Assembly: GCA_959026725.1 (NCBI GenBank) | Contig: CAUFMG010000029.1 | Coordinates: forward strand, 1-6,812 | DNA length: 6,812 nucleotides | Direction of reading: 5' to 3' | Origin: an uncultured Collinsella sp. | GTDB lineage: Bacteria > Actinomycetota > Coriobacteriia > Coriobacteriales > Coriobacteriaceae | In this document: positions 1-6,172 of the stretch, piece by piece | Numbering within the stretch: position 1 is the stretch's first letter | How the letters are laid out: each line of letters begins with the position of its first letter | Translations under genes and position numbers: made by a program | The notes under the pieces: model-generated | What the model saw: the letters and a program-made list of their open reading frames with translations, nothing else | The model's database searches: none | What the model was told of the DNA's origin: nothing

Positions 1-222
1 GCCCGGCCCCCGCCTGCGGTGACGCTGCTGCAAGCGGCCTGCGATGGGGTCGTTGTTGGTTGAGGCCGCTGGGCTGATGTGGGGGCGCGTGGCTGTTGCG
101 GGCCCTGGTCCCGGCGGCGGCCTCGGCGCTGCGCGCCTGCTGCCTTGGGTGACTTTGGGGTCGATTGGGGTTGTCTGCACAATTCGCGGTATTATGTTGC
201 GGAGTTTTGAAAGGAGCCGCTG
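1..222. other. GC-rich region before ogt; possible 3' tail of an upstream gene
   Basis: No complete gene is visible here. The forward frame beginning at base 1 is open to a TGA at 61-63 and reads as about 20 residues ending in DGVVVG, with mostly G/C third positions in its first half, so it could be the C-terminus of a gene that starts before the window. The rest (64-210) is G-rich and G/T-skewed. A longer forward frame (44-289) overlaps the ogt start and gives a Gly/Arg/Trp-rich sequence unlike a real protein. No strong promoter or terminator hairpin was found. Confidence 0.3.
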
Positions 223-801
223 GTGGTCACGACGACGTTTGCTTCGCCTTTGGGCGAAATCTTGCTTGCCGCTGATGGCCGCGGTCTGACGGGGCTTTGG
301 TTTGAGGGACAGGAGCATTTTGGCTCCACGCTTCCCAAAGAAGATCCTGAACATGTTGAAGGCGCCGATGCAGTTTCTGGTGCTGGCGGCATGTCGTCGG
401 TGAGTCCTGCAAATGGTGCGGCTTCTTCGGTGCTTGAGCGTTCGTGGGCTTGGCTGAATGCTTATTTTGCAGGGCAGGAACCTCGGTTTACGCCGCCGTT
501 GCATTTGATTGGCACGGCGTTTCAGCGTGAAGTTTGGTACGAGCTGCTTTCTATTCCGCGTGGCGAGGTCGCTACGTATGGCGAGATCGCCCAGCGTGTT
601 GCGGCTCGACATCGTGTGCCGGGAAATGAGACACCCGTTGTGTCTCCCCGTGCCGTGGGGGCCGCGGTCGCTCGCAACCCTGTTTCGATTATTGTGCCAT
701 GCCATCGCGTGGTGGCGGCCGACGGCTCGCTTAACGGATATGCCGGCGGGCTTGATCGCAAGGAGTGGCTGCTTCGGCTTGAGGGCGCGTACGAGGAGTA
801 A
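223..801 (+). CDS. ogt: Methylated-DNA--[protein]-cysteine S-methyltransferase (Ogt type)
   Basis: This is a suicide DNA repair protein that moves the alkyl group from O6-alkylguanine (and O4-alkylthymine) to its own cysteine, reversing alkylation damage in one step in the cytoplasm. The 192-residue product has the active-site motif PCHRV with the acceptor Cys at residue 160. Before it lie the helix-turn-helix region (TYGEIAQRV, about 118-126) and the Arg that flips the base (R143 in SPRAVGAAVARNP); after it comes the NGYAGGLDRKEWLL segment. The GTG start at 223 is set by an AAGGAG Shine-Dalgarno sequence at 211-216, six bases upstream. It is longer than the usual ~160-170 residues. Residues ~35-70 are a low-complexity Ser/Ala/Gly/Glu stretch linking the N-terminal domain to the methyltransferase domain, and ~10 extra residues (RHRVPGNETPVV) sit inside the DNA-binding segment. 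All catalytic residues are present, so it should be active. It stands alone; no partner gene such as alkA or ada is in the window. Confidence 0.95.
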   Translation: MVTTTFASPLGEILLAADGRGLTGLWFEGQEHFGSTLPKEDPEHVEGADAVSGAGGMSSVSPANGAASSVLERSWAWLNAYFAGQEPRFTPPLHLIGTAFQREVWYELLSIPRGEVATYGEIAQRVAARHRVPGNETPVVSPRAVGAAVARNPVSIIVPCHRVVAADGSLNGYAGGLDRKEWLLRLEGAYEE

Positions 802-841
802 CACTCGAGCGCTTTGCATAGCCAAGATGCCGTGAAAGAAC

Positions 842-980
842 GGGACATGCTTTCCGAATGGAGGCTCAGACGGAAACTACGTCCCGGAATTCCGTTTTAA
901 AGCGGGATGCGCTTTCCGAATGGCGTTCCAAGCGGAAACCGTGTCCCGGAATACAGCCTCAGAGTGGGACACCGTTTCCG
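842..980. repeat. REP-like array, 62-bp period, inverted 15-nt half-sites
   Basis: Two 44-bp imperfect palindromes (842-885 and 904-947) and a lone left half (966-980) begin exactly 62 bp apart. Each left half reads like GGGACAYGCTTTCCG and each right half like CGGAAACNNNGTCCC, so each pair folds into a hairpin with a ~14-nt loop. Both full units carry CCGAATGG after the left half and GGAAT after the right half. The array fills the gap between the ogt stop (801) and the end of the ClC remnant (1008). It looks like a bacterial interspersed mosaic element built from REP sequences. No T-tract follows the hairpins, so it is not a standard intrinsic terminator, although it separates two convergent genes. 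Confidence 0.75.
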
Positions 981-1582
981 GCTGAGACCACCTGCCTGGA
1001 CATCGATCTACGCCCGCTCCTGCAGGGTGTAGATGGACTTATCCATGTTGAACAGGTAAGCCACAACGCAGACAATAATGAACATCGGCAAGTTACCAAA
1101 GCCGAAGACTTCGCAGCCAATAAGGATGGGTGCGAGCAGCGTATTGGTGGCGCTGCCAAAGACGGCTGCGTAGCCCAGTGCGGCGCAGAGCTCGACGGGC
1201 ATGCCGAGTTGAGCCTCGTTATGGCGACATCTGGGTAACAGAAAGGCCCGCGTTCCTCAGAGGCAAGATAGGCAATTCTGCTTCTGAGGTAGATCTCAAT
1301 TCTGCCGACCGCACTGCCGACCGCATCAAACATTAACTGCCGGAGGGCTCGGTCAAATTCATACGTGTAGATGATGGTTTCGAATGTTGTGCCTTCGCGA
1401 AAGATGGTAATCCCGGACTTGCATTTGGTTTTGTAGGGAAACCAGTAGGCCGACAGTCTGTAGTGGTTGGCTTCGACCAAAGCTCGCTCGAGTTCGCTTT
1501 GATCAGAGCACTTAAGACCCTTGTTTTCTGTCAATAGTGCTATTTGTTCGTTGATGGATATCCGCGACTTCTGGTATTTCAT
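959..1582 (-). CDS. Truncated Abi_2-family (AbiD/AbiF-like) protein with out-of-frame tail; probable pseudogene
   Basis: Residues 1-~120 match the Abi_2 family, which includes lactococcal AbiD/AbiF phage-abortive proteins: an N-terminal INEQIALL helix, then NHYRLSAYWFPY (39-50), FREGTTFETI (61-70), YTYEFDRALRQL (72-83) and RIEIYLRSRIAYL (94-106), ending near GPFCYPDVA (112-120). Family members usually run to ~300 residues. Here the family sequence stops near base 1223, and the remaining ~85 codons are an out-of-frame reading of a ClC channel gene followed by repeat DNA, giving a Ser/Arg/Pro-rich tail. Four residues (AVGS/AVGR) are duplicated inside a conserved helix. The ATG at 1582 has an AGAGG Shine-Dalgarno sequence five bases upstream. 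The gene is more AT-rich than the long genes in the window, which suggests transfer. Most likely a non-functional remnant, though the start region is intact and a 207-residue product could be made. Confidence 0.75.
   Translation of the reverse strand: MKYQKSRISINEQIALLTENKGLKCSDQSELERALVEANHYRLSAYWFPYKTKCKSGITIFREGTTFETIIYTYEFDRALRQLMFDAVGSAVGRIEIYLRSRIAYLASEERGPFCYPDVAITRLNSACPSSSAPHWATQPSLAAPPIRCSHPSLLAAKSSALVTCRCSLLSALWLTCSTWISPSTPCRSGRRSMSRQVVSAGNGVPL
1008..1220 (-). pseudogene. C-terminal fragment of a ClC-family chloride channel/transporter
   Basis: This frame ends at a TAG (1008-1010) and encodes about 66 residues. They include GMPVELCAALGYAAVFGSAT, then TLLAPILIGCEVFG and a hydrophobic segment (MFIIVCVVAYLF), ending NMDKSIYTLQERA. 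The small-residue helix followed by a P-x-x-x-x-x-E-x-FG pattern is typical of the last membrane helices of ClC chloride channels and H+/Cl- antiporters, which are normally 400 residues or more. The ATG at 1202 lies within the homologous region and has no convincing ribosome binding site, so it is probably an internal Met. Upstream, the sequence becomes the Abi_2 gene in a different frame. What is left cannot form a channel. No other part of the ClC gene is in the window. The fragment has no internal stop, so the truncation looks recent. Confidence 0.7.
1302..1325. repeat. Perfect 12-bp tandem duplication inside the Abi_2 remnant
   Basis: The 12-mer CTGCCGACCGCA occurs twice in direct succession (1302-1313 and 1314-1325). 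On the coding (minus) strand it adds four residues in frame (AVGS-AVGR) just before RIEIYLRS, a helix that is normally continuous in this family. It is consistent with replication slippage. Confidence 0.85.
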
Positions 1583-1596
1583 TAAGCCTCTTGATA

Positions 1597-1639
1597 GAAA
1601 AAGAGCTGGAGTTGCGCATCGTTGAGAGGCTTTCCAGCT
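1597..1639 (-). terminator. Weak terminator-like hairpin between the gyrI-like gene and the Abi remnant
   Basis: Read on the minus strand, AGCTGGA (1639-1633) pairs with TCCAGCT (1610-1604) across a 22-nt loop and is followed by CTTTTTC (1603-1597). It lies ~115 bp after the gyrI-like stop and just ahead of the Abi ribosome binding site. It could end the gyrI-like transcript or act in the Abi leader. The stem is only seven base pairs, so this is tentative. Confidence 0.3.
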
Positions 1640-1652
1640 TTAGCAAAACAAA

Positions 1653-1679
1653 CTTATAAGATGCGACGGGCCGCGTCAA
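1653..1679 (-). promoter_or_regulatory. Candidate promoter for the Abi_2 remnant
   Basis: On the minus strand a TTGACG -35-like hexamer (1679-1674) is followed after 15 bp by TATAAG (1658-1653). The spacer is shorter than the usual 16-18 bp. The site lies ~70 bp upstream of the ATG at 1582, within the noncoding gap after the gyrI-like gene. Confidence 0.3.
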
Positions 1680-1752
1680 GATAATTACCGGACGGCCTGG
1701 GAGGCGGCTGGTTGGCTGGCTTAAAACCCAGCGCGTGAAATGACGCTCCACG

Positions 1753-2391
1753 CTATTCAGCGCGCTTGATAGGATGACGAACCACAGTCTTAAGTTTCTC
1801 CGGCGCACACTTGCGTGGATCGGAAAGATAGATTTCGTGATGTAAACGGGTGTCTGAGAAGTCGGGGACATAGCCCTGCTCGGTCGCATATTCATGCATG
1901 GCGTCTACGGTTGCCGGCTCGCTGTCGTAGGGTCCGGTATGCATGCATTGAACGCAGAGACCCTCGTCAACTTTAAGCAGCTCGACGGCAGAAAAGTCCA
2001 GTTTCTTTTTGGCCGTGGCTTCCGCGACCGCCCAGTCAAAGTCATCCTGAGTGACGAAATCGGGCAGGCGGATGCACGAGATAAAGTTGAAATCGTCCTT
2101 GCGTACATAATCGATGTCGCCGCTCGGGGAGTCTTGCCACCAGAAGCCCTCGAGCGGCGGTACCACAAAGTCGAAATAGCCCTCGATACTCCTTGAGCCT
2201 TTCTTTGACATCTTGACGGTATAGGCGATGCTGTAAAGCAGCGGCAGGGCATTTTGATACTCGCCACCTTCGGTATTTGGGTCGCCCTTTCCGCGAACGG
2301 CAACGTAGCTCATAGGCGGGACAGTTACGATACTCGGCTTGCTCGCAGGTCTGTAGAGCTCCTTGCATTCCTTCTTAAAGTCGAACGCCAT
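1753..2391 (-). CDS. GyrI-like domain-containing protein (small-molecule/effector-binding fold)
   Basis: The 212-residue product fits the full length of the GyrI-like family (COG4832; AraC effector-binding/SHS2 fold, related to E. coli GyrI/SbmC and the ligand domains of BmrR-type regulators). Visible marks are MAFDFKKECKELYRP at the N-terminus, MSYVAVRGKGDPNTEGGEY (27-45), LLYSIAYTVKM (51-61), VVPPLEGFWWQ (76-86), MHTGPYDSEPATVDAMHEY (150-168) and RLHHEIYLSDPRK (182-194), whose Glu lies in the usual ligand pocket. There is no DNA-binding domain, signal peptide or membrane segment, so it should be cytosolic. Relatives bind hydrophobic or toxic small molecules, and E. coli GyrI also inhibits gyrase; which applies here is unknown. 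The ATG at 2391 follows an AAAGGCGG Shine-Dalgarno sequence by five bases. A LexA-box-like palindrome sits upstream (2448-2461), so SOS control is a reasonable inference. It is transcribed divergently from the ABC operon. Confidence 0.9.
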   Translation of the reverse strand: MAFDFKKECKELYRPASKPSIVTVPPMSYVAVRGKGDPNTEGGEYQNALPLLYSIAYTVKMSKKGSRSIEGYFDFVVPPLEGFWWQDSPSGDIDYVRKDDFNFISCIRLPDFVTQDDFDWAVAEATAKKKLDFSAVELLKVDEGLCVQCMHTGPYDSEPATVDAMHEYATEQGYVPDFSDTRLHHEIYLSDPRKCAPEKLKTVVRHPIKRAE

Positions 2392-2432
2392 GTTGGCCGC
2401 CTTTCTGCGTATTGGCCTGCTTAGATAGCTGA

Positions 2433-2438
2433 ATCATA
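2433..2438 (-). promoter_or_regulatory. Probable -10 element of the gyrI-like gene
   Basis: The minus strand carries two overlapping TATGAT hexamers (2443-2438 and 2438-2433), each 4-5/6 to the -10 consensus. The downstream one would start transcription near 2426, leaving a ~35-nt leader with the Shine-Dalgarno sequence. With a 17-bp spacer the -35 would be CGAACA (2461-2456), a weak match that falls within the LexA-like palindrome. Confidence 0.45.
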
Positions 2439-2447
2439 TCATAGAAA

Positions 2448-2461
2448 CGAACAGCTGTTCG
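2448..2461. promoter_or_regulatory. LexA (SOS) box: CGAACAGCTGTTCG
   Basis: A perfect 14-bp palindrome matching CGAAC-N4-GTTCG, the core recognised by LexA/DinR in Bacillus and by LexA in actinobacteria. One outer base also fits the longer actinobacterial form TCGAAC-N4-GTTCGA. It lies 57 bp before the gyrI-like ATG, overlapping the -35/spacer of its probable promoter, where bound LexA would block RNA polymerase. It is 202 bp from the ABC ATPase start, so the gyrI-like gene is the more likely target. Confidence 0.65.
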
Positions 2462-2560
2462 AATGATTTGGCTGACAGATTGAGATGCGTGCGTTGTGTT
2501 TGGCGGTCGGCCTGACCCCATCGATGATTTCTCTGCCTCCCCGGCGCCTCATCTATAGCT

Positions 2561-2606
2561 GCCGTTTCCCCATATAGAACCTGCCAAAATAAACCCGTCC
2601 CTTTTT
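2561..2606 (-). repeat. Dispersed 46-nt element, upstream copy (inverted)
   Basis: Read on the minus strand this begins AAAAAGGGACGGGTTTATTT and continues through TTGGCAGGTTCTATATGGGG to AAACGGC. It matches the plus strand at 6142-6187 with about six differences. It sits between the LexA box and the ABC operon, ending ~57 bp before the ATPase start. It lacks the left arm of the hairpin seen in the downstream copy, so it should not form that stem. Confidence 0.8.
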
Positions 2607-2662
2607 AGTCGGTGCGAAATGGGTAATACTAAAGAGTTATCCGACCAGATGGGAACCGATCG

Positions 2663-3364
2663 ATGGCTTATATCGAATTCAAAGACGTCATCAAGGCATA
2701 CGGCGAGGGCGACGCCCGCATTCACGCACTCGACGGCGCGAGCTTTACGGTCGAGCGCGGCGAGCTCGCCATCATTTTGGGTGCTTCGGGTGCCGGCAAG
2801 ACCACGGCGCTCAACATTCTGGGCGGCATGGATACGGCGACTTCCGGCACCGTGACGGTGGACGGGCGCGATGTGAGCTCCGCTAACGAGGCGCAGCTCG
2901 TGGAATACCGCCGCGCCGACGTCGGCTTTGTCTTCCAGTTCTACAATCTGGTCCCCAACCTGACGGCGCTCGAAAATGTTGAGCTTGCGGCGCAAATCTG
3001 CCCCGATTCGCTCGATGCCGAGCAAACGCTTTGCCAGGTTGGCTTGGGTGAGCGCCTCGCCAACTTCCCCGCGCAGCTTTCGGGCGGCGAGCAGCAGCGC
3101 GTGTCCATTGCCCGCGCACTGGCAAAGAACCCCAAGCTGCTTTTGTGCGACGAGCCCACGGGCGCACTTGACTATAAAACCGGCAAGCAGATCTTGCAGC
3201 TGCTGCAGGACACTTGCCGCAAGCAGGGCATTACGGTCATCATCATCACCCACAACTCCGCGCTGGCGCCCATGGCCGATCGCCTGATCCGCTTTAAGAA
3301 CGGTCGCGTGGAGAGCGAGATGGTCCAGCAAAATCCCGTGCCTATCGAGACGATCGAGTGGTAG
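2663..3364 (+). CDS. ABC transporter ATP-binding protein (LolD/MacB class)
   Basis: This cytoplasmic subunit hydrolyses ATP to drive the FtsX-type permease encoded next. Its 233 residues are the normal length and every nucleotide-binding motif is intact: Walker A GASGAGKTT (40-48), Q-loop FQFYNLVP (91-98), signature LSGGEQQR (139-146), Walker B LLLCDEP (159-165, catalytic E164), D-loop GALD (167-170) and switch His197 in ITHN. The Q-loop sequence and the GGMDTATSG stretch after Walker A are typical of the MacB/LolD/FtsE group, which works with FtsX-fold permeases in mechanotransmission, efflux or lipoprotein release, not in classic substrate import. The ATG at 2663 has only a weak Shine-Dalgarno-like GATGGGA eight bases upstream. 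The stop is five bases from the permease ATG, so the two are co-transcribed and probably translationally coupled. The transported substrate cannot be inferred. Confidence 0.95.
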   Translation: MAYIEFKDVIKAYGEGDARIHALDGASFTVERGELAIILGASGAGKTTALNILGGMDTATSGTVTVDGRDVSSANEAQLVEYRRADVGFVFQFYNLVPNLTALENVELAAQICPDSLDAEQTLCQVGLGERLANFPAQLSGGEQQRVSIARALAKNPKLLLCDEPTGALDYKTGKQILQLLQDTCRKQGITVIIITHNSALAPMADRLIRFKNGRVESEMVQQNPVPIETIEW

Positions 3365-3369
3365 CGCCC

Positions 3370-6135
3370 ATGGACCAAGACCGCCAAAACAGCCTACGCC
3401 GCGACGCGCAGAACACGGAGCGCGAGCAGGATTTTACGACCTACCGCACTGCCCAAAGCTCAAACGATATGGTGCCGACGGTTTTTCGCCGTGGCATCTA
3501 CCGCACAATCCGAGGCAGTCTTAAGCGCTTTTTGTCAATCGTGGTCATCACCGCGCTCGGTGTGAGCGTGATGTGCGGTCTTAAGGCGGGTTGCGAGGAC
3601 CTGTGCGATTCGGTTGACGCCTACTTCGACCAGCAAAATGTCTATGACATTAACGTGCAGTCGACCTATGGCCTGACTGACGATGATCTCGACGCCATAC
3701 AAGAGGTCGATGGCGTCGAAACGGCCGAGGGCATCTACACCGAGACCGCCTACACCGCCGTGGGCACAACGCGCGAGCGCGTGGTCGTGCAGAGTCTCTC
3801 CAAGGAGAACATCGATCAGCCGGTGCTCGTGAACGGCGATTTGCCCGAGAGCGCCGATGAAGTCGCGGTGACTTCGAAGTTCCTGAAGGCATCGGGCAAG
3901 AAAATCGGCGATACGGTGAGTTTTGCCGCCAATGACGCGAGCTCGTCCAATCAAAGCGCCAAGGACCAGTTTGCCGCGGGCGATTACACCATTACGGCTG
4001 AGGTCCTCGACCCCACTGATGTAAGTTCTGACTCGACAGTCAACGCCTTTCGCGCTGCTTCGGCGGCGGACTATAAGTTCTATGTGAGCGAGGACGCCGC
4101 GACATCTTCTTCCTACTCCGCGGTCCACGTGATCGTCGAGGGAGCCAAGAGCCTCAACTCCTATTCGGATTCCTACGCGGCAAAGATCAATGAGGTCAAG
4201 GGCAATATCGAGAAGATCCGCGAGGAGCGTGAGGAGGCGCGCGCCCAGGAGCTGACGGTCGACACGCCGGCGAGCTTGGACGCGGCTGAGCGTCAGGCGA
4301 ATATGCTCTTTGGGATTGAGCAGGACAACATCAATCGCATGGCAGAGGGCAGCGAGGAGCGCGTGCAAGCGCAGACCGACCTGGATCAGCGCCGCGCCGC
4401 CGCCGACCAGCAGTTTGCCGATGCCCGCGCCGAGCTTTCCGATCTGGGCGAATGCACCTGGTACATCCAGGACCGCGGCAATATCGCAAGCTACTCGAGC
4501 GTGGAGAGCGATAGCTCGTCAATTGAGGCTATCGCCACGGTGTTCCCGTTCATCTTCTTTATCGTCGCCGTGCTCATCAGCCTTACCACCGCCACGCGTA
4601 TGGTCGAGGAGGAGCGCACACTCATCGGCCTGTATAAGGCGCTCGGCTATTCGCGCGGGCGCATCCTGTCCAAATACGTGGACTATGCGCTGTGGGCTTG
4701 TCTGATCGGCGGCGTGCTCGGCAACATCATCGGATTTGTGGGCCTGCCGCTGTTCCTGTTTACGGTGTTCGACGACATGTACTCACTGCCCCAGATGCTA
4801 CTTTCGTACGACATCGTGTCCTCGATCGTTTCGGTGGCGCTGTTTGCCGTGGGCGTGGTGGGCGCCACGATTATCGCCTGCCGCCACGAGATGGCCGAGA
4901 CCCCTGCCTCGCTCATGCGCCCCAAGGCGCCGCGTGCCGGCTCACGCATTCTGCTCGAGCGTATCGGATTTATCTGGCGCCGCATGGGCTTTTTGAACAA
5001 GGTGGCAGCGCGTAACCTGTTCCGCTACAAAAAGCGCGCCTTTATGACCATCTTCGGCATCGCCGGCTGCACGGCGCTCGTGATCTGCGGCATGGGCATT
5101 CGTGATACGTCGGTCGCGCTTTCGCCCAAGCAGTACGGCCACATCACACGCTACGACCTGCTGGCGGTTGCCAATCCCGACGATTTTTCGCAGACGTGCG
5201 CGGCGCTCGACGAGCGAAGCGCGGTCAAGGATTCCGGTGTGACCGTAACTTCGACGCTGCCGATCATGACCGACAACGTCACCTTTACATTCGGCGGAAA
5301 GAGCGAGACCGTGCAGCTCATCGTGATTCCCGACGACCGCACGGGTGATTTGGGCGATTACGTGCGCCTGGAGGATGAGTCCAAAGAACCGCTGTCTTTG
5401 CGTGACGGGGACGTGTATCTGAGCAAGAGTTCACAGTTGGTGCTGGGGATTCAGCCGGGCGATACAGCACACGTCCAGGATTCGTCGCTCAACGTCGCCA
5501 AGGTCAAAGTCAGCGACATTTCGCTCAACTATCTGGGCAACACGCTCTATATGACGCAGGGTACCTATGAGCAGGCTTTTGGTCGCAGTGCTCGACTCAA
5601 CGGCATCTTTGCGCTGCTTAAGGGCTCATCTTCTGACCAGATTGCGTTTAGCAAGAAGCTTAAGAGCGACGGTTGGCTCACCATCTCGAGCACGGCCGAA
5701 CATTGGCAGAACTACGAGGCGAACTTTGCGATCATCAATTCGGTCGTGGTACTTGTGACCTTTATGGCGGCGTGCCTGTCGTTTGTGGTGGTGTTTACGC
5801 TGTCCAACACCAATATCTCCGAGCGCGAGCGCGAGCTGGCGACCATCAAGGTGCTTGGTTTCCGCCGTGGCGAGGTGCACCATTACGTCAACAAGGAGAC
5901 GTTGATCCTCACGGCAATTGGCGCCGCGCTGGGCGTGCCACTGGGCGGCTTGCTGGCCGAGAGTTTTACGTACATTTTGCAGATGCCGTCGCTGTACTTT
6001 GATGTTGAGGTCGAGCCGCTAAGCTACGTGCTCGCCGTGGTGCTTTCCTTTGGCTTTACGTTTATCGTCAACCTCGCCACCAATCGTACCCTCAACAAGA
6101 TCGACATGGTCGGCGCCCTCAAGAGCGCCGAGTAG
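3370..6135 (+). CDS. ABC transporter permease with two FtsX-like domains
   Basis: Membrane subunit of the ABC system, 921 residues from the ATG at 3370. An in-frame GTG at 3358 overlaps the ATPase stop and would add four residues; neither start has a good ribosome binding site. After a charged, polar ~50-residue N-terminus come TM1 (~54-75), a large extracellular domain (~76-385), TM2-TM4 (~387-410, 439-466, 482-504; FtsX domain with MVEEERTLIGLYKALGYSRG between TM2 and TM3), TM5 (~556-577), a second extracellular domain (~580-785) and TM6-TM8 (~788-812, 846-870, 884-905; second FtsX domain with ERERELATIKVLGFRRGEV). The repeated 'K-x-LG-[FY]-x-R-G' segments are the coupling regions that face the ATPase. 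Residues ~270-370 are Glu/Arg/Ala/Gln-rich and probably coiled coil. Related Gram-positive permeases carry a much longer coiled coil here, often making them 1,000 residues or more, so this copy looks shortened. Likely role: export or mechanical action on the cell envelope; substrate unknown. Confidence 0.93.
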   Translation: MDQDRQNSLRRDAQNTEREQDFTTYRTAQSSNDMVPTVFRRGIYRTIRGSLKRFLSIVVITALGVSVMCGLKAGCEDLCDSVDAYFDQQNVYDINVQSTYGLTDDDLDAIQEVDGVETAEGIYTETAYTAVGTTRERVVVQSLSKENIDQPVLVNGDLPESADEVAVTSKFLKASGKKIGDTVSFAANDASSSNQSAKDQFAAGDYTITAEVLDPTDVSSDSTVNAFRAASAADYKFYVSEDAATSSSYSAVHVIVEGAKSLNSYSDSYAAKINEVKGNIEKIREEREEARAQELTVDTPASLDAAERQANMLFGIEQDNINRMAEGSEERVQAQTDLDQRRAAADQQFADARAELSDLGECTWYIQDRGNIASYSSVESDSSSIEAIATVFPFIFFIVAVLISLTTATRMVEEERTLIGLYKALGYSRGRILSKYVDYALWACLIGGVLGNIIGFVGLPLFLFTVFDDMYSLPQMLLSYDIVSSIVSVALFAVGVVGATIIACRHEMAETPASLMRPKAPRAGSRILLERIGFIWRRMGFLNKVAARNLFRYKKRAFMTIFGIAGCTALVICGMGIRDTSVALSPKQYGHITRYDLLAVANPDDFSQTCAALDERSAVKDSGVTVTSTLPIMTDNVTFTFGGKSETVQLIVIPDDRTGDLGDYVRLEDESKEPLSLRDGDVYLSKSSQLVLGIQPGDTAHVQDSSLNVAKVKVSDISLNYLGNTLYMTQGTYEQAFGRSARLNGIFALLKGSSSDQIAFSKKLKSDGWLTISSTAEHWQNYEANFAIINSVVVLVTFMAACLSFVVVFTLSNTNISERERELATIKVLGFRRGEVHHYVNKETLILTAIGAALGVPLGGLLAESFTYILQMPSLYFDVEVEPLSYVLAVVLSFGFTFIVNLATNRTLNKIDMVGALKSAE

Positions 6136-6172
6136 CCTGCCAAAAAGGGACAGGTTTATTTTGGCAGGTTTT
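6136..6172 (+). terminator. Repeat-derived intrinsic terminator of the ABC operon
   Basis: Directly after the permease TAG, CCTGCCAAAA (6136-6145) pairs perfectly with TTTTGGCAGG (6159-6168) across a 13-nt loop and is followed by TTTT (6169-6172). The right arm and the loop belong to the dispersed 46-nt element. The A/T half of the stem lies next to the loop and the GC-rich half at the base, just before the U-tract, as in standard terminators. Confidence 0.6.

Noticed and set aside
171..198. Possible ogt promoter, TTGTCT then TATGTT after 16 bp
   Set aside because: Both hexamers match the consensus only partly and the region is G/T-rich, so such matches are expected by chance.
842..980. CRISPR array
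   Set aside because: Units are imperfect palindromes with diverged sequence and only two and a half copies; there are no identical repeats, spacers or cas genes.
858..1238. 126-codon plus-strand frame across the repeats and the ClC remnant
   Set aside because: It begins inside the palindromic array and runs antisense to recognisable ClC sequence.
2624..2629. TAATAC as the -10 of the ABC operon
   Set aside because: No acceptable -35 lies 16-18 bp upstream, so the operon promoter could not be placed.
2549..3331. 260-codon minus-strand frame opposite the ABC ATPase
   Set aside because: It is a mirror of the ATPase codons; the sense frame has every ABC motif.
3535..4368. Long minus-strand open frame opposite the permease
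   Set aside because: It is the antisense of a GC-rich coding region; the translation is rich in His/Arg/Leu/Val-Asp runs typical of such shadows, and the sense strand has clear permease domains.
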